Shown piece by piece: positions 11,879-22,553 of a stretch of DNA of 64,000 nucleotides. The translations under genes were made by a program, and so were the position numbers. The DNA is from Chloranthus sessilifolius. Lineage: Eukaryota > Streptophyta > Magnoliopsida > Chloranthales > Chloranthaceae. The DNA is taken from contig CM037586.1 in assembly GCA_021018995.1 (NCBI GenBank), positions 147,664,060-147,728,059 of the forward strand, read 5' to 3'. The notes under the pieces were generated by a model that saw only the letters and a list, made by a program, of their open reading frames with translations, did not search any database and had not been told where the DNA came from. Each line of letters begins with the position of its first letter. Within the stretch, counting starts at the first letter, position 1.

Positions 11879-12684
11879 TGTTGATAAAAAATAGTATTGA
11901 TAAATGGCTCAGAAACACGTAATTTACTATGTTGTCTTTAAGAAAATAAACGCTCCCACTCCGTTGGATAAACTTAGACGCAATAGGGTTTCCAACGAAT
12001 CTCCCTTTAGGATACAACAAAGTCTGGTCTTACTAAAAACTATATGTTCTTTTCTATATTACACTTTTTAGAGAAAAAACCTGCTACAAAGATTTTATAA
12101 TACATAAAAAGATTCTTTAAAAAAATAAAAACGTAAGAGAAAATGAGAAATAGATATTATTATTGATTATGTTGTCTTGTGTTGTTTCTAACGAAAATCT
12201 TATCTCTATTTATAGAGAAAATTCCAAACTCTTTTTAGATTATGGTAAAGAGATTTCAGATATGTGCTGTCTTTTCAGAAAGCGTAAAATGATAAATTGA
12301 TTTAACTTGTCTCTTTTAAAAGAATTATGCCTTTTTCAGATAATGGTAAAAAGATAAATTGATATCACTTGTGTCTTCTCAGAGAGTTGTGTCTTTTCAA
12401 ATGACAGTAAAAAGATAAATCGATTTCATTTATATTTTTTCAGAGAGTTGTGTCTTTTTCAGATGACAGTAAAAAGATAAATTGATTTCACTTGTCTTTT
12501 CAGATTTACGATGAAAAGATGTCAAACTTGTGTCTTTTCAAATATTGGTAAAAAGATACCTCATTAGAGAGAAAATAATTTTTACAAGTTTGCCATTGAA
12601 TTATTATTAATATATATAATGATAATTATAAACTTAATTTTGAAACAATAAAATGTATATTACTAAACTAATATATATATTATT
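11879..12684 (-). repeat. right LTR of the Copia-like element
   Basis: Begins TGTTGATAAAAAATAGTAT on the plus strand and ends in an ATATATATAT tract, parallel to the left LTR. The subrepeat block lies at about 12240-12530 with the same AAAAAGATAAAT core. Moderate divergence between the LTRs (substitutions and small indels throughout) points to an old insertion. Confidence 0.65.
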
Positions 12685-13640
12685 GAAAATTTTAAAATAT
12701 AACTTTTTTGGTTTTTGCTTTGTGGTGAATAGTCCCACATCATGTGAACATTTTTTTCGGTTTTGATTTATGTTTTGAAAGTTTAGCTCAAGGCATGTGG
12801 CCTTCACCTAGGGGGTACCGAATTTTGTGGTTTTCGCAATCATGCACTTTATCAGTCACACACACGCCGCCACAAGATCGAGCCGAAATGGTGGTCAGAT
12901 GTGACGGACGCACGATATGTGTGTGTTAAATTTTTTTGGACAAAAGTTTGAAATTTTTACCGTTTGATTTTAAACATTTATTTTTTAAATCTATTCAGTT
13001 ACTTTAAACGGATATGTCCGTTCAATTATTGTCAACGAATATGTCTTTTCCCAAAACGGTTTCGCAACTATTGATTTCTATATAAGGGACTCGAGACTCT
13101 CATTTCAAGACACTGTGTGATTTACACTTCTTTTATTCTTGTTGGTTTTTAAGATATGTTTTTTAAGAGTTACGCCCTTCTTTGGTGTTCTGGTAGCGTG
13201 ATCAGATTCGCTAAATCTGATTGCATGAACACACATCTAGTTTGTTGTTTCTTAGAATCATATTGTCGGTAATCTGTTTGTGATCACTTGATTAAAGTGA
13301 TGAGAGTTAAAGTTGGTTGAAAGATAGCGAAATTCTCATGCCTCAAATTGGATCAATGTATTTATTTCTCTAGCCCATGTGTGGAGAAAGCTTACGTGCA
13401 TCAGACTTGCATTCTACTCGTATGTAAATAGCGAGAAGGCTATTTAGATTTGAGACCGTGGATGAAAATATTAGATTTTCGTGTCTCAACGTGGAGTTTT
13501 TGTCGTTTGAATGAAAATATTAGATTTTCGTGTCTCAACGTAGAGTTTTTGTCCTTATTTTCATAAAAGAAAGCTTTGTTTACAACATGAGTTTATCCTT
13601 TCTCAACCTCTATTTTACATGCTTAAATCGTTAATATGTT
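12685..13640 (+). repeat. probable solo or partial LTR
   Basis: Noncoding block with LTR-like layout. It opens TATTGAAAATTTTAAAATAT, then AATAGTCCCACATCATGTG, a promoter-like TTCTATATAAGGGACTC at about 13076, and a transcribed-leader-like tail. A 49 bp direct duplication (ATGAAAATATTAGATTTTCG at 13462 and 13511) lies near the end. No second LTR, primer-binding site or target duplication was found, so the boundaries and class are tentative. Confidence 0.4.
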
Positions 13641-13916
13641 TAAATTAGATGATATAAATTATTTTTCTTCACAAACTTCAGCACAATAAATCTTAAGATC
13701 ATGGGTCTATCATCAGACGATTAAATTTTGATTCTACATGCCACACATCCCAACAAGTGCTTGTGATCATAGGTGTACAATGAAGAGTTCTTATATTGCT
13801 CTCACGCCTAACTCAAGACAGTCACGATTTTCATGTGCCAAAAATCTTAGTTGCTGATACAAAATATTTGGTTGTAAATAACTCCACCCCTCAAATATTC
13901 TTGAGATAAAATCTTG

Positions 13917-13920
<4 letters not shown>

Positions 13921-13965
<45 letters not shown>

Positions 13966-13981
13966 TATATATGTGTGTGTG
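13921..13981. repeat. (TA)n microsatellite running into (GT)n
   Basis: Uninterrupted TA steps with one ATAGATA break, followed by GTGTGTGTG. Confidence 0.9.
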
Positions 13982-14760
13982 GGGGCTCTTATAAGAGCAG
14001 AAGTAGCTTTCTACCTATTCTCTGTTAGAGCAGATAAAATTTGCTCTAATTGAGAGCAGTTTTATCACTTAAAACAACTCCCCGCCAAAGTAGATGGGGC
14101 GAGGAACTGTCTTACCATACATGAAAGCAGTTCTCTGCCGGAGCCAAAGAGTAAAAAATGTACTCTTTGCCTTGAAAGAGCTAACCCAAATGCAGCCTTA
14201 GGGTAATCCCAAACTTAGGCTTGGACTAATCCCTAAGTGGTTTAGATTCCTTAGAAATATTAAAATTGATTAGGATACTAGTTTGGAAATAACTACACCC
14301 CTAAAATTGATTAGGATACTTTGAGAAGCAAGAATCTTGGTTTGTAAATCAAATAACGTAATGATTTAAAGCATGGTTCACCCAAACGGAAAACCAAGAT
14401 TTCGGAGCTCAAATGTACTAAAGGGAAGTTTTCAGCTGAAATTTTGGTTTCGATCATGACCAAAACGAAAATGAAATCCGATATTTTGATCCTCGATTTA
14501 AAGTTTCTGGCTGAGTCGTTGTTTCACTAAGCAATTTAGATATTAAATATTATAGGAAATTATGTGGATTTGTAACAGATCGGCCCGGCATCTCGAATCT
14601 GCTGCTTAGATATCAATTCTAAATTCCTAGTCATATCGAGCAGGCATAGTGGATAATATCGGCCTATATATATATATAAATCATGCCTGCAAGTATACGG
14701 TCATGAGCTAATTACATGTTTAAAGTCGAACAGCCTCACAGGATTGGCCACTAAAAACAT
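13982..14760. other. intergenic DNA, nothing firmly recognised
   Basis: Around 13990-14170 words such as GAGCAGATAAAATTTGCTC and CTGTTAGAGCAG recall the long-TIR MITE family at 95 and 25464, but no boundary could be set. The rest shows no feature. Confidence 0.35.
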
Positions 14761-15164
14761 GAGTAACTTTAAATCCACCCCATCGAATCTTTGAGTTCAT
14801 CCAGACTACCCATTGACTGCTTTGACTTGGACGATTGAGATCATTTTTCGGTCCCATATTTCACATGATGGATCCTGAGATTATGGGCGTACCATCCACC
14901 CTTCAGGTTTTTATTTCACATGGTACATATTCCAAAAAATGACCTTAACATCACGTGAAACTCATCATACTCAAATGAGGTCACTTTTTTGGGATGTGTA
15001 CCATGTGAAATAAAAAATTGATCGTCTAACGTTATGCTCGTGATCTCAAGATCCTTCGTGTGAAAGATTGGGATGAAAAACGATTTCCATCATCAAATTC
15101 AAGCAATAAATGGGTTTCAACGTGGGTAAACTCAAAAATTCGGCCGGCGAATTTAAAGGTACTC
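14761..15164. mobile_element. foldback MITE (Mutator-type family), complete
   Basis: The left arm starts GAGTAACTTTAAATCCACC, then GAATCTTTGAGTTCA. The right arm ends TTAAAGGTACTC and on the reverse strand reads GAGTACCTTTAAATTCGCC, then GAATTTTTGAGTTTA. The arms match for about 180 bases and leave almost no spacer, so the transcript would fold into one long hairpin. It is the same family as 19290-19696, whose 9 bp target duplication suggests a Mutator-like origin. No clear target duplication remains here. Confidence 0.75.
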
Positions 15165-15334
15165 ACAAAATATATGTCATGTGTTGTGAAAGCGATCACT
15201 CAACAATCCATCAATATATGAGATATTGGAAAATTTACAAGATCAACCTGTCAGATTTACCTTTTCCAGTAAAGACCCTATAGTTACACCTTTTCCATAA
15301 CCGACTAGCTTGAAGCCGAGCTAGTTCTAACCAA

Positions 15335-15400
15335 GGTATCAAAATCGGTATTAGTCTCGGGTATCGGTTTGCCCGAGGCCGATACATATCGGCCCATTTT
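15335..15400. repeat. GTATCGG-type repeat fragment
   Basis: AAGGTATCAAAATCGGTATT followed by GGTATCGGTTTGCCCGAGG and CCGATACATATCGG. Reverse-strand wording matches 20030-20125 (CCGATTTTGATACCTTG). Confidence 0.5.
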
Positions 15401-16299
15401 CATTTTATTATTAGATAGGTGACATTTGTTATCAAAGGTAGTGATGATTTTCATTAGTTGAGCGATGATTATTCATTAGTTGAGCTTATTATCAAATTTG
15501 ATAGTTGATTATGAAAAAATAGTATGATAGAGAGCATGTTTTATATCGATTTTTGACACATTTGATTTTTATATTGTAATCTTCAAATCAGAGGACATAA
15601 ATATTGTTTAACGTTGCACGAATATCGAAAATATGATATTTTTATTTTTAAATTATGTGAAATGGTAAAAAGTATATGAATGAGGTTTACAGACTTTTTA
15701 GGTTAGCTAGAATGGGCTCGGCTTCATATTGGTCGGTGAAAGGTGGAAGATGCTTCAGATTTTCAGATCATAAATGCAAATGGCTGTATTGTAGTCTTCC
15801 CTTCACCTCTACCCTCTCTAACTGTGATCAAACCGTTGTAAGGGGCAAAGAGCATGTGAGGTGGGCTTCCCATTTCTACACTAGCATCTGAAGAATAACT
15901 CACAAATGATTTGACTAATGAAAAAGGATCCCTTCAGCCGTCTCTTTCGGCTGTCACACTCAGTTGGAGCGGCTAGAAGATAACCCTTTATTATGGCTTT
16001 ACCATCAAGGCAAGCTTTTAAAATCTGGTCGTAGGACGCAAGGGTCAAAATTTCGGCTAAAATTTTGGTTTCGGGCCTGACGGAAACCGAAATCCGATAC
16101 CGTGCCATATATATTTTAAAGTCATTTTTGGGCGATGCACGATCCATGAGAAATTAAACACTTTCGTCGGTGTAATTGAACAAAATAGATTCCTACATCT
16201 ATACTACCCGATCGTCTATCATAGTAAGACTATAATAATCGTTTGTACGATTTAGGAAAGTAGATAGTACATTAGGCCATTATATTCAAAAGCAGGTTA
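15401..16299. other. intergenic DNA, nothing recognised
   Basis: Short opposing frames (15676-15891 plus, 15881-16147 minus) show no recognisable domain. Confidence 0.4.
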
Positions 16300-16543
16300 A
16301 TTGGATATCCAATTACAAAATTAATTTTCGGTATTCTGTTCGGTACACCCCAAACCAAAACAAAACCAAAATCCATTCGGTTCGGTTCGGTTCACTTTAA
16401 TTTTTTATTTTTTATTTTTAACCCGAATCCAAAATCGAACCGAATTGGAGTTTGGTTTGTGCTGGGTTTCAATGCGGTTTGGTCTAGTTTGGTTCGCTCG
16501 ATTTTCGGTTCGGTTTGGGTGTTGGGGTTAAGACTTGCATCCC
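16300..16543. repeat. GGTTCGG-rich interspersed repeat, copy 2
   Basis: Dense CATTCGGTTCGGTTCGGTTC-type wording ending AGACTTGCATCCCTA, matching the end of copies at 1800-2190 and 22049-22384. Confidence 0.5.
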
Positions 16544-16891
16544 TACTCATCAGCCACAAATCTAACGCGATGCATCAAATCGTAACTTCCTCCTCTCCGG
16601 CCACATGTGAACCTCCCTTCCATGTGTCATCCATCTACTCGTTCATCACTACATCTCCCTTGAGATTTTGCCCCCACCTTCGACTTCTCTTACAAACTTT
16701 CAAACTCTGCTTTCCTCTTCATTAATTTCAAAAATTTTCATTTCCTTTCAAATCCAAAACATATAGCAGCCTCTCTCTTTCTTTCTTTGGTTTCACTGTT
16801 TCGCAAGCTGAAACATTTTAACAAGATCGATTGGGTACAACCGAGTCTCCATCTACGAAAAAAAACCTAATTCGATTCTAGATTTATCCTC

Positions 16892-17285
16892 ATGAACACC
16901 GTTGGTCGCCAACAGATGCAGCGATCTACCTCGACAGTGCACCACCAATGCCAGTATTCCGAGAACTTCCTCGAAACCACGTCATCCAACGCCAGTATTC
17001 CGACAACTTCCTCGAAACCACCTCATCCAACAGTAGATGGCTCCAATCAGTTGGCTTAAACCATCTCCGGCCATCCATCAACACCGCATCTTCTTCTCAA
17101 GTAGTCAATCTACTTATCTATTGAATAAGAAACTCCGATCTCACCTCGCTGATTCAGATTTTATTGTTTATTTGAATTGAGTATAGGATTACTCTTTCTA
17201 CAGCGAGTGGTGGGGTTCAGGGTTCTAGAATGTTATGGAACGTGCAGATAGGCCGTGAGCTTTTTTCGGAGCCTTCTACTTTAAA
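16892..17285 (+). pseudogene. 5' fragment of a kinesin-13 (KIN-13)-like gene
   Basis: From the ATG at 16892 the frame reads MNTVGRQQMQRSTSTVHHQ and continues with a YSENFLET block. A second frame, from about 17013, reads SNSRWLQSVGLNHL. This order (basic MN-GRQ start, VHHQ-QYS-NFL, then NGRWLQS-GLQHLQ) is what I know from the N-terminal region of plant KIN-13 microtubule-depolymerising kinesins; the motor domain itself is absent. A 41 bp tandem duplication (units starting 16950 and 16991, CCAGTATTCCGA in both) breaks the frame. A GT...AG intron-like segment (17101-17186) separates a second block from 17187 that reads in part SRMLWNVQIGREL / FSEPSTL across frames. Retention of an intron argues for a duplicated or captured genomic piece rather than a processed copy. 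5' UTR-like sequence precedes it from about 16560. Assignment is from memory of the family and moderately sure. Confidence 0.5.
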
Positions 17286-17375
17286 GTTCCTTTAAATGGC
17301 TCTGAATATACAACGGTTGAAGGTAGTCGTTGCAAAGTAGTGATTGGGTACCTATGTGAGAGGAGAGTATACTAA

Positions 17376-17734
17376 GGGTACGTTTGGTTCATTGTAATTG
17401 GTTCCCTGTAAAATGATGCTGACTGGATTACATATAGATTTTACTTTTTCGCATGTAAAATACATATTTATTTCACCGTAAAATTTTAGTGTAAAGTTCA
17501 TTTTTTGTAAAAAATAGAGCCTTTGGAGTTTGCTTTTTTACTTTTGCAAGTAATATTTTAATATTATGAGCCATCACCCTCGTAAGTCAAAAAAATTACA
17601 GGTAATTTTTGTGACACAATCCACGAGAAATTACGATAAAATAAACAACTTTTGCTATAAAAAATAGAGCTATAGGGGTGATATTACAAGCTTTACATGT
17701 AATATCCCCCCTTTACATTGAAACGAACGTACCC
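17376..17734. mobile_element. Tourist-type MITE with TAA target duplication
   Basis: Ends GGGTACGTTTGGTTCA and TTGAAACGAACGTACCC are inverted repeats with one or two mismatches. TAA borders both sides (17373-17375 and 17735-17737). A 3 bp TWA-type target duplication and a G-rich terminus are typical of PIF/Harbinger-derived Tourist elements. 359 bp, noncoding, with internal ATTACA/TGTAAT palindromes. Confidence 0.8.
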
Positions 17735-17954
17735 TAATTGTTCTCACTTTCTGATTCGAACATGGCCTAAGTTATGAATAAATAAGTAAGCATAGAATTC
17801 CCTCTTAAAAAAAAAAAAAAAAGTAAGCATGAAATACTTTTAACTAATGAATAAATAAACAAATAAAGGTGTGCCAAGGGGTTGGATCAGCCCATTCGGA
17901 CAACCCGACCTGACTTTTGAATTAGGCCGAGCAAAAAAACTAGACCTGTTGAAT

Positions 17955-18417
17955 AGGGCTCTCAATGGGTCGGGTTAGGACCGGACTAAGGTTCAACCTG
18001 GCCCAAACCTACCGGGCCGGGTTCCCAAAATTTTCAGCCCGACCCTAACCCAGGTTGCGAAGTACTCAGTTCAAGCCCAGCCCCTATCGAGTTGGGCCGG
18101 GCTTGGGCATTTTTTTGAACGTTTTTTTTGTTATTTTTTCTAATAAAATTTGGTTGGGCTATTTTTTCTAATAAAATTTCATTGAGTATGAGCTTTTTTT
18201 TCTACTAAAAGTTTGAAGGTTAAAAATTTAATTAAATAATTATATTAACATTATAGAGGGTCAGATATATGCTTTTATTCAAATATTTCATTTTAGCTTG
18301 TTGCACAATAATTATAATGGACAATGGTTACACGGTATTTTAACAAACAACGATTGCACGATGGTTATAACGGACAATGATTATAACGGACAACAATTAA
18401 TCTCAGAACATTTAAGT

Positions 18418-18498
<81 letters not shown>

Positions 18499-18667
18499 CT
18501 GGCCGAGTGCTGGCCGGGTATTAGAACATTCAATCTAAACTCGGCCCAGATTGATCCAGGTTATAACATGTTTAGCCCGATTAGGGTTTTTAATAATAAG
18601 TACAACATTTTCTGAGTTGGTGCAGGCCAAAATCTGGCCCAGCCCGGCCCGGCCCATTGAATGCCCT
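17955..18667. mobile_element. non-autonomous element with GC-rich inverted ends
   Basis: The left end AGGGCTCTCAATGGGTCGGG is mirrored by the right end, which on the reverse strand reads AGGGCATTCAATGGGCCGGG. Further in are GGGCCGGGTTCC and GCCCGGCCCGGCCC blocks. A long (TA)n tract at 18422-18493 sits inside. No target duplication is clear. Repeats of this GGCCGGG type are common in plant genomes; superfamily undecided. Confidence 0.6.
18422..18493. repeat. (TA)n microsatellite
   Basis: About 36 uninterrupted TA units. In the plus frame it produces an artificial Ile-Tyr repeat peptide that is not a gene. Confidence 0.95.
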
Positions 18668-18801
18668 ACTGTAGAGCGTCCACGAACTATGCAATCAGAC
18701 TATGGTACATCCGAGCTGACATTTATCCTTTTTAAAATTAAATTACTAAATTACTAACTCCACACGTGGTTAAAGTTGGCGGCCCTCCACTTACAAAAAA
18801 A

Positions 18802-19214
18802 GAGTAGTTTTAAATCCACACACCAAATCTTTGAGTTCACCCACGCTGAAAAACATTGACTGCATTGAATCGGACAATAGAGATCGTTTATCATCCCAAC
18901 CTTTCACATGATGGATCTTGAGATCACGGAGGTACCATTAGATAGTTGACTGCATTGAATTGGACGATGGAGATCATTTATCGTTCCAACCTTTCACACG
19001 ATGTATCTTGAGATCATGGTGGCACCATCAGACAGTTGACTGCATTGAATTGGACAATGGAGGCCGTTTATCGTCCCAACCTTTCACACAATAGATCTTG
19101 AGATCATGGTGGCACCATTAGGTGGTTGACTGCATTGAATCGGACGATGGAGATCGCTTATTGTCCCAACGTTTCACACGATGGATCTTAAGATCATGGT
19201 GGCACCATCAAACG
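18802..19214. repeat. four-unit 90 bp tandem array derived from a foldback-MITE arm
   Basis: The block opens like the left arm of the foldback family (GAGTAGTTTTAAATCCAC, GAATC/AAATCTTTGAGTTCACCC). The next arm segment, from TTGACTGCATTGAAT to GGTGGCACCATCA, is then repeated: TTGAC(TGCATTGAAT) starts at 18856, 18946, 19036 and 19126, exactly 90 bases apart. Units differ by a few substitutions. The opposite arm is missing. The result looks like a small satellite born from one arm of a MITE. Confidence 0.85.
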
Positions 19215-19280
19215 TTGGCAAGCGTTAATGGGGGAATCACCCATCTGATGAGTCTTGAATCTGATGAGTGAATGAAGGGC

Positions 19281-19705
19281 CTTTTAGAAGAGTACCATTA
19301 AATCCACCCACTGAATCTTTAAGTTCACCCACGCTGAAACACGTTGATTGAATTGAATCGAACGATGGAGATCATTTATCCTCCCAATCTTTCACACGAT
19401 GAATCTTGAGATCATGATCGTATCATTAGACGGTCAGTGTTTTATTTCACGTGGCACACATCTCAGAAAAGTGATCTTAACATCACGTGCATGCTTAAAA
19501 TTGATATTAAGGTCACTTTTATGGGTATGTACCATATGAAATAAAAAATCGACCGTCTGATGGTACACCCATGATCTAAAGATCGTTCACATGAAAGATT
19601 GGGACGATAAACAATCTCCATCGTTTGATTCAATGCAGTCGATGTGTTTCAGTATGGGTGAACTAAAAGATTTTGTGGGCGGATTTAAAGGTACTCCTTT
19701 TAGAA
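19281..19705. mobile_element. Mutator-type foldback MITE with 9 bp target duplication
   Basis: The element proper is 19290-19696, from GAGTACCATTAAATCCACC to GGATTTAAAGGTACTC. CTTTTAGAA flanks it on both sides (19281-19289 and 19697-19705). A perfect 9 bp duplication with long inverted arms is the signature of Mutator-like (MULE) elements. Arms of about 190 bases carry TTGAGTTCACCCACG-type, GATCTTGAGATCATG and CACATGGTAC/GTGCCACG blocks. The near absence of a loop makes it a perfect-hairpin candidate. Noncoding. Confidence 0.88.
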
Positions 19706-19850
19706 TAGTGATAAATTATAATGGCATGACTTGTAAATAAAGGTGAATGAAAGGCCTTTTAGAATGGTGACAAACTTTAATGGCATAACTTGTAAATATA
19801 GATGAATGAAGGGCTTTTTAGAATGGTGGTATTTTTAAAATATTGGTTTC
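19706..19850. repeat. short tandem units around the MULE insertion
   Basis: The phrase GAATGAAGGGCCTTTTAGAA recurs at about 19270, 19747 (with GAAAGG) and 19804 (with GGGCTTTTTAG), each followed by ATGG(T/C)A..ACTTGTAAATA. With the MULE removed this is a direct array of about 60 bp units; the MULE landed in the first unit. Confidence 0.6.
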
Positions 19851-20029
19851 ATTAAGGGCAAAATAGACTTTCCGTCCATAAACTCACGGCTAGTTAACGG
19901 CAGGGGGTCAAATGAAACATAAACACAAAAGTAGGGGCTACAAAATAAATACCCATAACTCAGGGGGTTTCTTATAATATTAGCATAACACGGGGGGGTA
20001 TATGCAAAAAACCCAAAAATAAAATAAAA

Positions 20030-20125
20030 AATAGGCTGATACGTATCAGTATCGGCCTAGTCATATCGGTCTTGAGCAAACCGATACTCGAGAGCGATTC
20101 CGATTTTGATACCTTGCACATGAGT
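20030..20125. repeat. GTATCGG-type repeat fragment
   Basis: GGCTGATACGTATCAGTATC ... CCGATTTTGATACCTTG. Same family as 5035-5125 and, inverted, 15335-15400. Confidence 0.5.
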
Positions 20126-20596
20126 CACTCTTCTTTTGTTATTAGTTTTAGGTCTGAACACTTGGACTGGTCCCATTACATTGTAACGTGCATCAGTCCC
20201 CAAAGTCGTAGGATCCACTCTTCTCTAAAATTGCTTTGATCGAACGGTAGGAAATTGCTATGATCGAATGGTAGGAAATTGAATGGTTCACTGTTCTAAG
20301 GTAGTGATCATAGTTAACTACCCAAAAACATTTCATGTGATGCTTAACTAATGTTGCCTATGGTTAAATCTGAGTAGATGTTCCAAGCTTCGAGTTCGTA
20401 TATAACTTTACTGTAATAAAGAAAGAAGGCTGATGTGACCTGGATAAAAATGCTCTAATTAATTAATTAAAACCAAATGTAACAAAGGATGGAAACTCTT
20501 TAATAATTTTATCTTCTCACTTACCCTTCTTTCTCGCTCATCCATAGTGACTTAAATGCCCTTTGTCTAACAAATAAAATTAGTGCCCTTTCTATA
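20126..20596. other. intergenic DNA, nothing recognised
   Basis: No coding frame, repeat end or RNA gene recognised. A short direct duplication (TGATCGAA(C/T)GGTAGGAAATTG) occurs at about 20237 and 20260. Confidence 0.4.
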
Positions 20597-20779
20597 TGCA
20601 CTGGTCAGATCCAATCAGGTTGAATTGAAATTTCAAGTTCAACCAAATCTTCCGCCCTTAAATATAAGAGAATCAGAACTTCTGTAATTTTCAGTTGCAC
20701 AAAAGTCCAGATTCTCTTATATTTAAGGGCTAAAGATTTAGTTGAAATCTAGTTCAACCATGTTAGACCTGACCATTGC
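20597..20779. repeat. hairpin-forming inverted repeat
   Basis: Left arm: CTGGTCAGATCCAATCAGG, TTCAAGTTCAACCAAATCTT, CCCTTAAATATAAGAGAATC. The right arm is its reverse complement (GATTCTCTTATATTTAAGGG, AAAGATTTAGTTGAA, GTTCAACCATG, CCTGACCATTGC). The arms are about 75-80 bases with few mismatches around a loop of roughly 30 bases. It could be a snap-back MITE or a small-RNA precursor. No family is recognised. Confidence 0.75.
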
Positions 20780-22048
20780 CCATGGGATATAAGAACCTAT
20801 AAATATGGCTTCCTCGTCCCATTAATTTAGGAGCAGCTTTTGCCAGTTCTTTCTCCTCTTATTCCCATTTTTGGACTAAGCATTCAGAAGTCAGATCACT
20901 AAGATAAACCTTCGAGCATTGCAAATAAGGCTATTAAGGTCTTCAATCAACATATCGAACTCAATCGTTAGCATTTGATTTTTTTTCTCTTTTGTATATT
21001 TTTTTTTATAGGAATTCTCTTATTGAAACTTCTCCTTCAGAATATTTTTTTAAATAAAAAGGCAAATGGGTTTGACGTTTGAACCCACCCGAGGGTGGTG
21101 TGTTCGAACCCAGATCACATGCCATGTGATTCAAAAATAACACCCATTTTGGGATCATGTTTTGCGTGGTATGTGATTTATAAAAGAAAATTCCAAAAAA
21201 GTTTTTGATGGTTAAAACTGTGATCAAAATTTGGGTACCACCCACGCATCCTAGTGCATTGAATTTTTCATGCTTTGACCACATTTTGGATGATCAATAT
21301 ATATCGGATTATGCCCAAAATTTTGGATGACCCTTGATCATCCTTGGGCAAGCGGCTGTAGAACCTAATCCCTCGGATGGATACCACATGGACCCCAACT
21401 GCTTCAAACTTTGCACCTCGCGGTGGGTCTGAACCCATAGTCCCGGACCTCAAGTGAAAAATGTTGAAATATGGGAAAAAGAATAAATTAATCACTCTAA
21501 AAATTCGCATAACTGGCCATTAGATGGTGTTATTTGACAAAGTCAAATGAGATGAGAGAGGTGTGGGCCATGGAGCATGAAAAAATTCTGGTGTAGCCGA
21601 TTTTTCATGTGATGGCGTATTGAAAAACTAACATAAGAGCCGTTTTATTCCCCTTTGAAAAACATCTTATCTGAAGTCCTTTTGAAGGCAAAAACTAATA
21701 GTAGACAAATTCTGTTTGGGGTGGACTAGAGAAAGATTCAGACGCTTAAGATTTCCCAAAATGTTGAATCCACTCCTAGACAAAAAAATCTGTTTGGGAT
21801 GTAGTAGACAAACATGTACGCGCCTAGTATTGCCTAAACAGGTGACTTTATTCCAAATGCACTACTGGGATACCTGACAGGGACAAAAACACGCTCACAT
21901 TTACTTTTTGGGGGAGAAATATAAGTCAAATGAGTGATTGGACGGTATCTAAAGTTCTAAACCATGGTTCAAAATCTCGGTAAACCTTTACAGATCGGTC
22001 CACCCTCAAACAAATACGTATCAGTTTATCGACCGATACATTGATCTA
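20780..22048. other. intergenic DNA, nothing recognised
   Basis: Short minus-strand frames at 21006-21284 and 21268-21510 have no known domain. A lone B-box-like GTGTGTTCGAACCCAG at about 21099 lacks an A box at the right distance. Confidence 0.4.
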
Positions 22049-22384
22049 AGGGTGCAAGTTTTTGGGAACCACCCACACCGAAACCAAAAATTTTGGATTT
22101 CTCTTTGGTTAATTTCGGGCTTCGGTTTGGACTGAAACGAAACAGAACTGAAATTTCAGTTTCGGTTTGCTTATTTATTTATTTTTTGAAACTGAAACCG
22201 AACTGAAACCCAAAAATTTCGGTTATTTTGGTTCGTTTTTATTTTTTATTGTTTTGTATTTTTAAGCTATTTTTTCGATTTTCTAATCCTACCTCATATG
22301 TTTTCAGTTTTCATCACCCAAAATCAGTTTTTGGGTTCGGTTCGCTCAATTTTTAGGTCTGGTTTGAGTTTCAGGTCACCCCTA
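22049..22384. repeat. GGTTCGG-rich interspersed repeat, copy 3
   Basis: Starts AAGGGTGCAAGTTTTTGGG and ends TTTCAGGTCACCCCT. The interior alternates TTCGGTTTGG, CGAACTGAAACC and TTTCGGTT, so it is partly self-complementary. This is the copy with the clearest ends. Confidence 0.55.
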
Positions 22385-22553
22385 CATTGATCAATGTATT
22401 TCGATTTTTTGCATTGAAAAAAAAAACTGAAAAGAATATATAAATTTTTAAAATAGTTTACTTTAATATTTTTTAATTTTTTTGTTTGATTAACTATTTT
22501 TTGTCAATGTATCATGCATAAATTGACAATTCCAGGTAATTTTTATTACAACC

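Larger units (their letters stand above)
9628..12684 (-). mobile_element. decayed Copia-like LTR retrotransposon, minus strand
   Basis: Two direct repeats of about 0.8 kb (9628-10454 and 11879-12684) flank a 1.4 kb interior. Read on the minus strand, the LTR would begin TGTTATATATATATTAG and is preceded by AAGTGGAGAAT, a purine tract in the position and style of the Copia polypurine tract; the LTR would end TTTTTATCAACA. The right LTR keeps the TG at its plus-strand start, while the left copy has CG there. The interior has no open frame longer than about 60 codons and no recognised domain, so it is non-autonomous or heavily decayed. No target duplication was found. Confidence 0.6.

Noticed and set aside
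9628-12684. Plus-strand orientation for the Copia-like element
   Set aside because: The purine tract beside the LTR (AAGTGGAGAAT before TGTTATAT) is on the minus strand; no purine tract precedes the right LTR on the plus strand.
18298-18615. 105-codon plus-strand frame with a long Ile-Tyr run
   Set aside because: Created by the (TA)n microsatellite within a non-autonomous element.
21099-21114. B-box-like GTGTGTTCGAACCCAG as a SINE or tRNA
   Set aside because: No A box at a suitable distance and no sibling copy; the GTTCGAACCC match alone is too short.
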